A DNA stretch of 64,000 bases from Ptiloglossa arizonensis. Taxonomy: Eukaryota > Arthropoda > Insecta > Hymenoptera > Colletidae. This document shows, piece after piece, positions 12,216 to 27,300 of this stretch. The notes beneath the pieces were generated by a model, which did no database searches, was not told where the DNA came from, and worked only from the letters and a program-made list of their open reading frames with translations. The translations under genes were made by a program, and so were the position numbers. The DNA lies in assembly GCF_051014685.1 (NCBI RefSeq), contig NC_135055.1, forward strand, positions 20,791,501 through 20,855,500, given 5' to 3'. How positions within the stretch are numbered: the stretch's first letter is position 1; each line of letters opens with the position of its first letter.

Positions 12216-15200
12216 GTAAGTAGCTGTCAATTGTCGCATTTAAGTTTCCGTTTTCGTAAGCCGGTTACGTACACGAATTCTTTACCGCCGGTTTACCCGT
12301 CTTCCGCCTTTCGTTTTCGTTCCTACGCGTGATTTACAACTATTACGAGGCGCTTGTTCTCCCGTACAGAATCCCGTCGAACGTTTTGAAATACGAAATA
12401 TCACGTGTTGCGCGTTCCACGAACAATTGCAAAATGGGTATCATTACACGCACGAGTGGTGTGCGCTAAATTGCAATCGACAGTGGCGACGTTTACAGTG
12501 CTCCTACCACGATACTCGAATCTTGCGATAATTGACGGCGCACACGTAATCGACCAGAATGTATAATGAGTTGTAAATTAATGGTAATGACATTGGCGGG
12601 GATCAATCGTTCATTCCTATTTTTTATTCCGGTAGCCGGGTATTAGTCGAGGAGTCCTATAACTTGTGACGCGAACGAATCGATAATGATGCCCGTAATC
12701 GAGGAAATTTTTCGCCGCCCTCCCTCCCTAACCTCCACGGTCATTTAGTTCCCCGTCGATTCTCTTTCGAATTCCCCTTATCGACCGGATCGATTCACAC
12801 AGGGGTTTCGTGAGAAGTTCAAACTACGGCAGTGGCGAAGTACGCCCGTGCCACGTATCGAGCGTTCGCGTCGTCGAAGAAAAGTCCGTGGGCTCTGTTG
12901 GAAAATTATTCGCGTGTGTACGTGTGCGTGGAACTCGTGGACATTAATTGTAAATTCGCCCGAGGGGTATCGTTCGCCGACCTTCGTCGAGGGCTGCTGA
13001 CCAGGAATAGATACTCGAAACCGTACGATAAATATCGGATTGCAGTTGCCGATCTCATCTTACCGTGAGAATTTTTTCGAGTGCGCGTGCGCGTGTCCGT
13101 TACGAATCGCTTTGATCGTTAGACGAATTCCCATTTGGTCGAGCTTCGAAACCGGCGACGGACGTCTCGTTTCGCGATACGGTGTACATTTTTCGAAGAC
13201 CAATGGGACACGCGCGCGCGCGCGCATGCAAACCGATGCATGTAGGACACATCCGATTTGTGAAATTACAGGCTCTGATTCGCGCTCACAAAGGAGGCGC
13301 GCGGTCGGTTCCGCGCCATTTTCAAGTCGAGTCATTAAAATGGCTCGATCGACGTAACGCGCGCTCTCGTAACAAATGCACCGATGGAAGCATCGCGCGT
13401 CTCGGGGCACGCGAGCATAATTGTTTCTAATTATAGCGAGCTATCCGCGCGCTATCGCGAATGCTCTAGTAACCGGTACTCTAATCGGCTTGCCTATCCG
13501 TTGGAGAGACGGTCGCGCGCGATCTGGCCGGTTAAATTTATAGTCTTTCCGCGAACGCGGGGGAATCGCGACGCGCCCGGAAATGCGGCGCGATGAATGA
13601 AGACACTTGTGTCGCTCTCGATCAAAGAGGCAGACAACCGAGTAACGCGGACCGATTCAACCGCGTCGTCGCGTCGATGAACTCACGGCCGAGCTTTTCA
13701 ACGGTCACGGTCCATGGAATCTTCGTAAGAGAGGTTACACTGGTTCACTATGCCTACGCGGTGGACGAGTAGGGAGCGGAGGCGGCAGGTTAGGTCGGCT
13801 CGCATTAATCTAGGAGCGTGGAGGCGGCAACAGGTGCTCGGGTCACGGTTCGATGCCCCAGCCTCGAGAACATCTTCCTCTCTCTTTGTTTTCTCTGTTT
13901 TTTTTTCTTTTTCTTTTTTTTTTCATTGTTTATTTCCTCCCTTGCGCGTACTCGTCGCGTTTGTAGATATCGGATTCGATGACGTCACGATCGATTGTGG
14001 GAAAAGTTGGATAAGATAGGACGAATAGGTTTATCGTTAAAGAACGCGAAACAACCTTGAGACGATCTTGAAAATAGACAAAAAAAAAATTGAATGTATT
14101 CGTTCGCCAGATACAGAGCCGATAACGATTTAATAGTTTCTTTTTTTTTTCACGTCTTCTCGTATCTCCAAGCGTTTAGCAATCTATCTCGTATTCTATT
14201 TGTCTGGGGACATCTCGCGCAAGACACTCGGCTTCGTTGTTTTCTACTGTCGCGATGACGAGCCATTTAAGTTCTAATCTACGTTGAGAAATATGTGTCC
14301 TTTGTCAGCACGAAAATAAATCTTATGCAACCAATGCGTGCTCTTTGAAATCTAACGTCGTGTATTATTACGGGGTCAAGTACGAGTGAATAATAGTCGA
14401 GATCAAGCTGAATAACAAATAGCAATGAATAACAATTACAAACGGCTCGGAATCGATTCCTCGAAGCGTCCGAGATATTTATACATTTTTGAAAATCGGG
14501 TCGTCTCGGTCGCGAACCGTGATCCCCGATCGAAACACGGTCAAACGATACATTTATCGTCGGTTAAATTGTTTCTAACGCGAAACACGGGGTAGAACTG
14601 TATAGTCACAGGAGAGTACAGGGCTCTATGTTGCGTAGATGCACGCGGCGCTCGCGCGGCGGTTGCTGGTGTTCGCTATGATCCCTGCTTTTCTTTGGTT
14701 TAAGCGAGGTTTCGCGAGCCGCTCGCTAGATGTCCCGGGATACCTGAATGTACCTGACTAGCCCGTTTTATTTACGGTATAACGTGCGTTCCCCGCGAAA
14801 ATCTTGCACAATGTGTAGCGCGATCTCGCGTGGCGCGTAATTGACTTTCAAAGTACGACGCAAGGGAATGCTTGATCAACTTTACGGGGCTAATTGGTTC
14901 GTGTACGGAAAGTGTACCACCGGTAGTCTGACTCACCTCCTTGGGAAATTACCCTTATCGCGAGGCTATTTCTTCGTTGAGGATATGCGTAGCTCGGGGT
15001 CGTACGAAGCGTTACACGGACCGACATTGCTCGCGGTTACGTTTCCGATCACTGGACCGGGAGGACTCGAACTTTCGGCGTTTACCGTCCGACTAAATTT
15101 TTATGGTGGATCCCACCGTTTTTATATATATATTTCGTGTGCCGATCTTCGATTCGATCGAGGTACAGTTAGGAATGCGCTCGAACTTGCCAACGGGGCA

Positions 15201-18200
15201 CCGGAGAAAAAAAATAAAAGTAACAGAGGGAAAGAAAAAAAAAATGTTGCCGGATGAGATTCAGGTCATGAGCCTGGAACGGTGAACCGCTGCTTGCTCC
15301 GAGCTCATCGAATATGTAATAGACGTTACTAAATAGCGTTAGATAGTGGGAATTATCCTTTTCGGCGCGAGCGACGGTTGCAATCGACGGTCAAACGCTT
15401 GTATAAACCGAGCTGATTACCGGCCGTTGATGTTTTCAAAGCCTTCCTCGTGCATACAAAATCCACGTGTCGCGTCGATGGAACCTTAAGGATCTTCACG
15501 GCTTTGATGGCACCTTCTTTTTAGTTACACACGAGACGTCACTGGTCCCAGTCGCGGTAGAACGACGAGACCTACGAGGGTCGGTGGTTTTACAAGCCTT
15601 TGGTAATCGTTTCGTATCTCGAAAGGATTACGATGAAATTGTGCAAATTTTCGTGCGTCGACGCACCACGTTCCGGACCGGATTAAACGACACGATCAGC
15701 TTGACCTACTGATAGGGATGCTAACGGTATCCACTTGTATCGGGTGCCAAGAAGTCCAGGTGTCCGTTCCAACTCCATTTTTTACGGGCCGTGACGTTCG
15801 TCGAGCGAGAACCTGGCTCCAATTTTTACGTTGTCTTTGCGCGATGAACACCACGGGTCGGTAGAATCGATTTTACGCATATACAGTCAACGGAGATGAT
15901 TCTTCTATCGTCACGAGACGATGCGGATATTCAACTGGAACAAATTTGATCGATAATGAAATATATTTCGTTTAAGAATTGGTGTAGCGTACGCAGTTAC
16001 CGGAGACGATTTTTCTATCGTTACGAGACGACAGTGTGTACATTTATAGACGAATAACGTATATATTTCGTTTAGAAATTAAAAAGTTTCGAATCAATTC
16101 CGGGAAAATCGAAACGCGCGGTCTTAGGAGAAGTTCGTAAAGCGACACGCGGTCTTTCCGATGCGAAGAGGTTCTCCACCCCTGGTCTAGATAGACGTCA
16201 ACGGAGAAACCTCGCAAGTTGTTGGCATCGGTAGCACGGACTTGGTCCGAAACGGTAACGTTCAGTGGTTAACGCGCAACGGAAAGAAAGAACGGAACCA
16301 ATCGAGGGGCGACAGTCTGTGAGAAACACCTATCTTCGATACGATCGACGATGCACTCACGAGTCTTGATTTCCATCGAACGTACTATCAAGCCGGAGAT
16401 AAGTCGCTAAGTTTATACGACGCGTCCGTTATCGTTTATCACGATAAGATAAACATTTCCACATTCGTGGCCGCGAGTTGGATTAGCGGTCTAAAGGAAA
16501 GTCACATATTAAGTGTCTACATCTGTTACGGCGTGGCTTGGGTTCGGCCCGCGGGTTTCAGTGCGTACATAAACAAGAGGTAGAATATCGGCGACGTTAG
16601 GAATGATCGACGAAGAAAAAATGAGGTACATTTGGCTGGCTGCCAGATAGCAAGAATTCTCACGCTTCGAGAGCTCGTGCCGCGCGGTACGCACCGGCTC
16701 GATTCTAGCGGCTCGTTTCGCGAGTAATATCGTTTGTTCCGCGTAAGTTTCGGCGGGCGGCGTTCGTGCATCCACCGTGTCTCGTTCGAACGATTATCCA
16801 CCTGGGTGGAACAGAACGCAGCACGCGAGGAATTCGAGCGGTACGTATCGACGAAAAGTGTACCGTGTCGGGTCCAGGGAGGTAGGTAGCTCGGCGCTAG
16901 AGAATTCGCGGCTACGATATAAACAAGGTAGGTTTGTTTATGCGGGCGAGATAAGAAACGACATTACTTACCGAATGCCCGGATGTATTCTCGGAACCGG
17001 CGCGAATCGGAATTCACGGTGAAACGGTAAAAAGAAACGGACAACGTCGAGCGAACGATCGCGTTCGGGGGTAGGATAGAACGAAAACAAGTTCGCGTCG
17101 GTTACGGTACGGACGAGCCGATAATTCGCAGTTGGCGGTATTTTCACGGCGCGCCCCTGTCGTTACGTGACCTGCCCTACGAACCTGTTTGTAACGGCAG
17201 CTATTCTACGCGGAGCTCCGTCAAAAAGACCAAAGCCCTGTTGGCTCTCCGTCTACCGTAGAGCTGTCCCTTGGGCCCCTCCCCACCGTTCCCTAGCTCT
17301 CTCTCTTTGTCTTTCTCTATCTCCTCTCGGTTTCACCCCGAGTCGCGGTGTGTCGATTTCTCTGTCTGGCGAACGGAGAAAGTGAAGGATGAACGAGCTG
17401 CAATGGCGGGGCACGGCGCGGAGGAGTAGGTTCTGGAACCTCGAGGCCCGAGGTAGAGGCAGCTTGGGTGGGCGGCAGTTGTCCAGGCCGGCGCAGTCTG
17501 TGTCGAGGCGACGTGCTCTACACGACGGAGCGGCAAATCGCGTCTTCTCCAACTCGCAAGCCGCACGCTCGCTCTCCTTCTCTTCCCTTCCTCTCTCTCC
17601 TCTTTATTCTCCACTCCCGCCCGTCCGTCCGTCCGTCCGTCCTCCCTTCTTCCCTATCTCCCTCCATCCCTCCCTCCCTCCCTCCCCGTTCTTTCTATCC
17701 CTTCACGCGTCTCGTTGCCATTCCTCCTCTCGCGTGGTTCCCTGTGGCTCCTCTCTGTCCCCCCTCCGTCTACCGCGTCGTTCCTTATCCTCGGCGCGTT
17801 GCTCCTCTTTCCTCGGCCCATTCATCCTTCTCGGTCCACCTTTCCGTCTTTTTCCGTTCGAGCGTTTCTCCGTGCGCGTTCCTCTCTCGTCCCGGAGTCT
17901 CTGTCCGTCCTCGTCGCGCGCGGCCTACAGCTACCTGGCCGTGTTACGGCGGGGTTCCGGATACGCGCGTCGACTTCGTCAACGTTGTGTCGTGCGGTAC
18001 GCTCTCCGCCACGGAATTCCAGTGCCACGTCTCGAGTTCGAGCGGACGGTCGGTGGGTCGGGGACGGTCGATCGTTTCGGTCGTTCGTTCGTTCGTTCGT
18101 TCGTTCGTCTGTCTGTCAGTCGTGTCGGTTCGATCGTGTCGTCAGTGTCCGCGGTACGATTGTTCTCGTTGTTATCGCGGTCGTAATTCCTGGCGAACGA

Positions 18201-21200
18201 GTCACGGTAAAAGCGCGTGTATTATTACCGAGTGACGGACGGAGCAGGCAACCGATACACACGGTCAGCGAAGATAACGTTCCTCCGCTCCCGTTCGACG
18301 AAGTCTGCCGAGTCCGTGAATTGTGCGAGCGAAACGGAAACCCGAAGGAACTCGCGGGTGTTCGTTGGCTTTGACACGTGCGCGACGAGAGTATCTCTCG
18401 TGGCGATCGGTGCACGTCGAATGAGAGATACGTTCGTGCACTGTCTCGGTCCGAATGGATATTCGGTGAAAAATATCGCCAAACCCCGTGGCTCCGCGAG
18501 CAAAACACGAGGCATTCGTGAGTCACGCTTCGTTCCGTGGCACCTCCCTGCCTGCTATTCTACCTCTGTCTCCGACCCGAACCGTGCCTGTCTTTCTCGC
18601 TCCCTCTCTCTGCGCGTCTTTGTCCCGTTCCCGGTACGCGTACACGGTCCGACTCGCTCGCTCGTTCCCACTCCGTTGCCTCGCTTCCCCTCCCATTAAC
18701 GCGCGCGTTGTTGGTAATCACGAAACGGCATCAAGTCGAGACGGTTAAGCGACCGATCTACCGAATAACAAATACGTGTATCGATATTGTCGAATTCATT
18801 CAAGATTACGATCGCGCGTCGCTTTCGTTTCGTTACGTTTCGAGACTCGCGAGCGAGCGATGCATAGAATTTCTCCGGTAACGGACTCGTTTCGTACTTC
18901 GCGCGCGTTTACTCGTCCAGTGTTTTTCGAGAGCACGGTGGGGGGAAAAAATACATCCTCGAGATTCCCGATTTTCGGGAAAAATCGTTCGTAAGATCGT
19001 AACGCGCGTCGTCTAACGAGGACAACGAGCAACGGCTACGTAATTGACGAGCACACGGCGAGGCACACCGTGCAAAGGGTTAGACGGCGGGTTTTAGTCG
19101 GCGAGTGAATAAGAAGAAAGTCGTTTTCATCGAATACGGGGATTGCGTAATAATTGCAGGCTGGTAGAGCTCTATGACAAACCGGCTCCGCGAGACACGC
19201 CGCGCGGCGCACAATCACGTACGAGCGCGCGCGTTGCTTATGTGTCCCCGGTCGGGCGACGCGTACGTGGAATTTCTTAATTTGGTCCGATCGACCTATT
19301 CTCTGGCCCGAATCGGTCGTAGCCGGTACGTACCCTCGCTACCCGTTTCAACGTTTCGAGCGTTATCAAAGCCCCCCGAAGGTACCATCGTTGGTAGTTA
19401 TCGGCGAGACGCGTGTCTCCGAGGTCTGGAAAATCGCGAAACGATAAACGAGGGGAAGCACGACGAGTGGTCACCGAAACTGGGACAACCGGTGCCCGGT
19501 TCCCTTGCCAAATTGTCTTCGAACGGTCGCGATCGAGCTCGTCGGGACGAAGGTCCGTCCCGTTCGAGTCGGAATGCCAATTATTCGTCGCGATACGCTC
19601 TTCTCGTTATCTCCTTGGGGGAGGGACCGTTCGCGACGCTTCTGGGATTTGGGTTAATTCCTCGAGACGGTATTCCCCGGGCGCGCTCGTCCATTATTCT
19701 CGACACGGTTCGCGACGAGTGAATCGATCGCGAGGAAAATATTGAAACGACGCTGCTCCGTGATATCGATCGGTGTACACCACCACCGTTCTCTCGATTT
19801 TCCACGATTTTCGTCACCTCGCTCCGGTTCTGTTCTCGTTATCGGGTACGGTGACTTCTCGCTCTCTTTTCCCTCGCACAGTCGGTATATATCGTCCCCC
19901 ACCTTCTTATTCCGCGACCTCCGGCGTGTTCGCGCCGAAAGCCGTATTTGGTTGTCGCGTTAACAGAGACCCGCGAAAGTGCAAGTAAGCCTTATCGTCG
20001 GTGCCCGTCCCTTGAGTGCCTCGAGTGCGCCCTCGAACTCCTTCGTCACCGGAGGGGGGAAACCTCCTCCTCTCGAGGCGCCAGGGTTCTGTTTTTTTTT
20101 TTTCTTCTTTACACTCGAAGAGTTTTGGTATCTCGGTGACGCGGTGGCAACTGTACGTCGAGAAATTCGTCAACGACCGTGCCTGGAATGTTTCATCCCT
20201 GTCGAGACACGGTGCACGTTCGTCCACGTCGAACGTTTCGTTTCGTTTGGCGCGCGACTCGGGGATCACCGGTGTTGCGTTTGCAACCTCGAAAACCAGT
20301 TTCAGTTGCGTCGCGAAAAAGGAACGGAGTTTAGAGAGGTCCCGCTGCCTCTGCTAGCCGAACTGCACGGTTTAACGAGCCCCCGTTGTCCCCGGATGAC
20401 TTCTCGCGAGCAAAGGTCGAGTTGAAAATTTATCGACCGTTCGATTATTCGCGTCTGCGAGCGTTCCCTCTCTCCGCGTATCGGTGAATTCCCCGCGAAG
20501 GTCGTTCCCGAGGTCTCCGCGAATACGAAGTCGGTAGCGGGGTTTTTTCGAGAGTATACGCGGCTCGGCCCGCGTACCAAGTTCGAGGCTAGTTGGGCAA
20601 AAACATCGCGAAACGAAAACGATCTTGAAGCGGTCTCGCCTAGAAAAGGTCGATCCGTGATCGATACGCGTTCACCGGCTTTGGAGTAACGCGTTTCCTG
20701 TCGATAAGCGAGCGTGGGGAGGAACAAAAGGCGGATCGCGTACACGTTGGATCGTCGAGTCTGTAGGTCGTCCGGTCGCGAGGAATCGACCCTGCCCGTT
20801 CATAAGTGGCGCGTAACTGGGACACCGAGAACGGTGCAAGCGCGAAGAAAACCGTGTACCGATGGCTCCGCGAACAACCGATCGGTTGGATCGACCACGG
20901 TGTCGTTGGAACGTCGTTGCAGTTGCCGTTGCCGTTTTGGCTCGAGTCGCGCGAGGTGTTACGAGAGATGTCAAGATAGGTGGGGTTTCCGTTGGAGAAG
21001 CCGCGATACCGACGAATCGGAGAAACGAACGCTAACGCGCGGGTGGGAGGGCTCGACGGGAACCGAAGGAGAGGAAAAGAACTACACCGCTCCTCGTTAC
21101 AGCGAGTCGCGCTTTGCCGCGTGCTGCTCAAGGTTGACCGAGCTATACGGCCGCCGCGCCGGAGAGAGTCTTCTCGGCTTCCAAGAGCCCTCGAGAGCCG

Positions 21201-24200
21201 ACTATGGACCCGTTATACTGCTACGCCGTTGCCGCAAGAATGCCGCCGAGCCGGCCCCTCTGCAGCTCGCGTTATGCCGATCCGATCCGATACGCGTACA
21301 CGCGCTTCCTCCTTCTCCTCCTCCTCCTCCTTCTTCTTCTTCTTCTTCGTCGTACTCGCTTTTCTACGGCGCTTCTATCGGTCCGGTGGTGAAAAATCTT
21401 CATTTTTCTTTTACCCCAGCGAGGTGTCCACGATCGAACCCCGTGCAAAATTCAGACAACAGAAACGGATCACCGACGACGGTGGTGGTGGTGGTGTTGG
21501 TCGACGCTCGATCGTTTGCGCGAAACTTGGCTCGGGAACGTTCGAAACCCCGCGCTGACTCGACTCGTTTTCGAGCGTGGAATAATTATTCTATTCTAGT
21601 AACGAAAGGACGCATATCTCGGCGCTATTCTCGATTTGCCCACTCGTGTCTTCCAAAAGTTCGCAGGTGGCCGGCACGAAGTTTCGCGTTGGTCACCGGA
21701 AGGGAACAAACATTTCGAAGCAATTTGAAAAGTTGCTGGTCGCCTCCGTTCAATCGTGTATCTCGACTGTTTTCGCGCACGGTCGAAGTTCATCGTAATC
21801 GATTACGCGATATCGACGAAGCTTCGTTTAACGTTCGATTAATTCCGTACGAGTTCTGATTCTCCTTGAAACGAGATTACGCGTCGGCGATCCTACTTTG
21901 AAACTTTGTATCGCCGGGAATCACTTTCGGTAACCTGTTTCTCCTAATCGGTATCCCGATCTTTATTTTCACCGAGCGGGATCCCTATCTTATCGAAACG
22001 CTACCGATACGCATCGATAGGGAGGAGTAAAAAATTCTACGAAAGAATGCAATCACCGTACTCGAGGAAGCAGACGCGAGTTTACCGAGAAATTCCTAGG
22101 CGTGAATAATCGTGACGTAAGACCGAGACCGTGATGAAACGCGATGCCACGACCGGCTGGTGGACACTTGCGAAGAGTAGTTTCGGTAATACGATCCGTG
22201 CGGTGAACGCCCATGGGCGTTGTACCGGCGCGTTCGTTAAACGGGGTTAAAAGATTTCCGCACACCGGGACCGGTACGAGCCTCGACTCTCGTCGTTCGG
22301 ATATCGCTGAAAATCGCGATTGAAAAGCGAGACGACGTTTCGGTGCGCACCGATTCGATACTTGTTCGGTAGCGAACGACCGTTCGCTACCTTTCTACGA
22401 ACGTCTCGCTTTAGAAGGACGCGTATCGTTCACCGGTGAACGAAAACCTCGTAGGAGTCGGAGGGGCAGGTGGGCAGGTGGGAGAAAAAAAACACGTCGG
22501 GTTTCGACGTGCCGTGATGTCACCGGTTTCATTCGTATCCCATGAATCGTTCTCTTCTTAAGGAGCACGGATCACCCGTGCGATGCATCCTCTCCCTCTC
22601 CAGGTTCGCGTGGCTCTTGAACTTTTCGTTCGGCGAATACCGAGGAGGAGGACGAGCAAGAGGAGAAGGAGGAGGTGGAGGAGGCGTGCCCCGAGATTTT
22701 CGAGCTTTCGATAAAATTTCAAACTCGGACTCGGTCCGCGCGTTACCGCGCGCGTAACGCGGGTTACTTTCTCTCGAACTTTCTACACGGTCGTTCTAAC
22801 CAATGCGACGGACACGGTCAGAAGGAGTTCGCCTAACACCGCGTGGCGCGTGACACGCGTTACTCTATTTTCTATTCGCATCTAATTCCGTCGGACCAGA
22901 GAGAACCGGGCAGAGTCGAGTCGAGTCGAGTCGAGTCGAGTCGAGTCCGATCGAGTCTGGTCGCCGAGTCCGCGATCCGAACGCGGGGCCACGCGACGCG
23001 CGCAGTGGAAACCGTCGAGGGAAGGAACAACAACGGTTCGATTCGTGACTGGTATCACGCGTCCGGTGTTCCACCGTTTCCATGAATCTCGAAGGGCGAG
23101 ACCGAGTCGACGTTAGATGTACCGAACGTCCGGCTGGGAGGGGATCGGTTGTTGGATAAAAGAAACGGTGTACGAAACAGCGAGGATACTCTTCGTTGAG
23201 AGACCAATAGGATTAGCGACGACGAGGGGCCATTGCCGCTTGGCGTGTTGCAATCGACGGTTGTTGGTTTTCGCTCCGATCCAGAAGACGACACCCACAT
23301 GCCCGTTGCTTCCATTGCCATATGCGGAGATCCCGATGGTCTTGGGTTTCCCTGGTGGCAGCCGTGTCTCAGTCACCAAGCGTCTCGGGGACCGTCAGTT
23401 TGGTAGATCGCTCGTTGGTTCGCTCGATCAGCCGGTCGGTCGTTGGTACGATCGCTGATTCGCTCGCGTGCTCGGTGGCTCGATCGTTCGACCGCTCCGC
23501 TCTGTCCCTGCCAGTCGGAGTCAATTCGTTAATCGGTAACCGTCGTGGCTGGTGCGTTTCGATGCTACGTCGAGACCGTTTCGTTTCGTCTCGTCTCGTC
23601 TCGTCTCGTCTCGTCTCGTCTCGTCTCGTTTCGTCTCGGTGCGTGGAAAGGGATCGTGTAATTTAATCGTTCGCGCGTTGTAATTTCGGCGAGCGGTTAA
23701 CCGAAAATTGCCCCGGTAGTCGTAGTTTCTTTATCGCGTCTGGATGGATATAGTTGGACTCTCTCCACTCGGGGGAACGATGAACTAGGCGTCAGCGAAA
23801 GACCGATTACCGCGTCTCACCGTGGTTCACTTTCGGCCGAGAAACGTTGAGTGGTTACGTCTGCGACGTGCCGTGATAAATTCGGTCGTTGATTCGTTAA
23901 GGTTCGTTCGTCTGGAGCGGGCGAACGGCCGAACAAACGAACGAACGGACAAACCGGGGGAACGAAATTAGCCGTTCCACTACTCTTCTCTGTCCGCCGC
24001 ATTGTCCGTGTGTTGTCGTCTTCGTCTTCGTCGTCGTGGTCGTCTTCGTCGTCGTCGTCGTTGTCGTTGTTGTCGTCGATTCGCCCTCGAGTTCCTTCTT
24101 TTCCGATCGTTCGACCTATCTGTCCGTCTGCGCGCAATCGTTCGACCTTTATTTCTCTTCTCTCGACAGCGCATCGCGACCACCGTGTCCAGTGTCAACG

Positions 24201-24348
24201 TATCCGATCCAAAAAGAAACGAAAGTCGAGGAGGAGTACGCAAAGGGAGCAACGACTGGGGAGGAAAATCGAGTTTAATTAAGGGACGAAATTGGGTCTT
24301 CCGTTGACTCCGAGTGCCATAATATATACATATATACATACGAATTAT

Positions 24349-24388
<40 letters not shown>

Positions 24389-27300
24389 TAAACCTTCCCG
24401 TTAAGATAACAAGTCTACGTAAGTGAATTTCGATTCGAGAACAATACACAAGTGCTTCCGCGGAAATCGTTCGACGACGGTGAATCGTCAGTTAACCGGG
24501 GTCTCGGTGTCGGACGAAGGAACGAGAGTGCGGCTTGTTACACGTGCGCGGTAGCGAAACCTACGTAGGTCCGAAACGAGGACAGGGAGCAGCAGCAGCA
24601 GCTGAGGAACCGCGAGATACGGAGGGATCAACGGAGAGGAGGACCAGTCAACGACGCACCCGCGCAGCGCGAGAGAAAGAGAGGATCCGATGAATGGCGA
24701 GAACGTCGTCGTCTCGTCGTTGTTGGCTGTCGTTGGTACCGAGAGAACCTAAAGGAGACGAACGAGCGAGTTAACCGGCCGACGAGATGTCCACTCAGGC
24801 CTATTACAAGGAGAGGCTCGGTTTCGATCCGGCCGATGCAGTGGCGGAACACGATCGCGAGCAGAAAGGGCAGTACGGATACGAGGAGTCGCTTTCCAAG
24901 TTCAAAGGTCAGAACGAAAATGGATTTTCGTGGTGGATGATGGAGCATCGGGAGAATTGGCGGGCCGACGGGGCCGCGGAACATCGTTCCGGCAGCTCGC
25001 AGGCTTTCTGGGGTTGCTGGGCGATGTTCATCGAGGCGCACGGTAGGTGAAGAGTTGGCATGCCGATGCTGGACCACGTCCAACACACCTTGCCCCTGAC
25101 CCTCTCTCCTTTTCCTGCCACGAAACTTTTCTTCCGACTCGCCTCGAACGTTCCTTACGTTTTTATTTTTTTCTTATTTTATTTTTCTTTTTCACGTTTT
25201 CTTTTCTTAGTTTTGTTACACCGAATTCGCTTCAGCTTACTCCTCGATCTTTATCGTCCGAGAATCGAGACAACTCCGGTACGAAGAATACACACTTATC
25301 CGTCGCACGCTCGCGGTGTTCCTCTTTCTCGCGCGAGCCTCGCACTGGAAGAGACGTTTCCGCGCCTCGTGAGAAGAGGCCGAGGGAAAGAGGAACGCCG
25401 AGAGAATTCACCGCTCGCGAAAACCGGAGGAGTTCGTATCGGCGCTCGGGAGAGATCAACGCGAACGGAAGTAGCTTTTTAAGGTCGTTTACCTTTTGCC
25501 GTTTGACCCGAATGTTTACGCGGAAGTAGCCTCGGAAATAGCCGGGGCGAAATAGTACTCGCGCGGATTCGCGATCTAACGGCATCCGCAGAGACTCGAA
25601 CGCCCGATACGAGAGAATTCGGCACGGTTCTTGCGGCTACGACGTCCGTAGTTCGTCGGCGCAACCGTTTGTGAAACTTTGGACGTAGTTTTTTTTTCTT
25701 TATTTTTTTTCTTTCTACTTTAACCATTCACTAACTCGTTTTGAAGTGTCTTTTGTGTGGCTAATATCGCCGTCGCGTTTCGTTCATTCGTCGCCTACTT
25801 CGCCGCGATCTCGGCTTTGGAACAGTATTACGATAGAATCGCTTTTTGCATTCGGTCACGGTGACGACGGTCTCTTTATTTTTTCTCGTACACGCAGACA
25901 CGCAGTAAATAGCATCTCGCTTGCGCAACGAGTACACGGACGCGGTGTTTCGCGTTCACGGATACACCTGGGCCGCGAGGAAAAAAAAGAAAAAAAAAGA
26001 AAACAAACAAACAAACAAACGTATGGCGAAAGTTTAGTCACGGGCAGATGTACGGGCGCGCGCGTTCGCTCGTTCGCTCGTTCGTTCGTTCGCGTTGCGG
26101 TTTGTATTCGTTCGTTCGGGCACGTAACTTCCTGCTTTGGTTCGTTGTCACGAAACGCATCCGTGATTTCCCTCCTCACGTTCCATGTTCTTGTCCAGGG
26201 ACGAGTAGCGTCCGTTCCCCGGTTATCATACGCTCCGAAATCCTATTTGCGCCGGAGTGTCCTCGTTGTCCCAATTTATCTCCATTGTGTTTCGGTATGC
26301 CACTCTTCCAAATCGTGGTTCACGATCGCGTCGGAATTTTTTCTCAACGTCTCTCAACGGCTCGCGAGCTTCGATCGAGCCGATTAGGGGACCAACGTCT
26401 CGTCCCGTCGATTAGAACGAACGCGTCTCTTATTTTTAAACGCCCACGTGTACGATCTAGCCAATTGATCGTGCGCGCCATTCCTTTTTTAATTTCTTTT
26501 CTTTTTATTTACATATATTAAAGAATACGCGCGAGCGATCGTTTTATCGGCCACGTGTATAGCTTTAGCCCGTACAACGATCCTTTGTAAGAACGTGGTT
26601 ACGAAACGGTGCGAATTAGGCTCGTCCCTCTGATCCAGTGGCGTCGGCGCCTCTGTTCCGTGCATCGTTTGTCTAGGTCACGCGGTGTCGTCCCGAGGGT
26701 CCGAAAGTTCACGATTCTCGTCGTACGATCGTTTTAATTTCGACTACGTTGATCGACGACGTGGCTCTTTCTCATCCGGGGAGCCCACCGACTAGATACC
26801 ATCGACTAATCGGTCGTAATTAATTGCCACTCGGGTGAACGAGCGCCTCCTACTAGATTAATTTTCGCGATCGAGTCGTGTCGTCGAACCTGATACATAC
26901 TTCTTCGTACATGTATGTACGTACATATGTATCCATGTATACATCGATAGTCCATAACAGTACTACCGTGTACGCCTTCCATGGACGTTGTAAGGTTGCT
27001 TAATTGGATTATATACGAAAGGTGTACGGACTGCGACTAAGAACAGGGTCGATGTCGTCGCTTTGTTCGCGGACAAGTACGTTTCAGGGCACAGGTTGGG
27101 TATACAATGGGCAGAACGCATTGGTAACGAATACAACTATCGGCCAGTATACACGCCGAAGTTTTAGCGCACGTTTGCTTGTTTGCCTGCTGGATCGGCT
27201 GCTCTTTTCCTACCTGACTGCCTACGTATCAACACCCATCTACCTATCTGCCTACCTACCTACCTACCTACTTACCTACCTATCTAACCACCTACCTGTC

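Larger units (their letters stand above)
12216..24786 (+). other. Long shot intron/upstream region of second promoter
   Basis: 12.6 kb of CpG-rich DNA without a supported exon. Long open frames on both strands (notably 17389-18235 and 20714-21859) have low-complexity Arg/Ser/Pro composition and look like by-products of stop-poor GC-rich sequence. It contains many simple arrays, a pyrimidine-rich block at 17590-17700, and a diverged 109-bp duplication at 15884-16085. Sequence just before 24787 should be the 5' UTR and promoter of the second first exon. Confidence 0.5.

Noticed and set aside
17389..18235. Long overlapping plus-strand ORFs of 219-265 codons
   Set aside because: Low-complexity Ser/Arg/Pro composition, open in three frames at once, crossing CCGT, CCCT and TTCG repeats. 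This is stop-poor CpG-rich DNA, not a gene.
20714..21859. 381-codon plus-strand ORF
   Set aside because: Arginine/serine-rich, overlaps other open frames on both strands, crosses a CTC/CTT repeat, and shows no domain.
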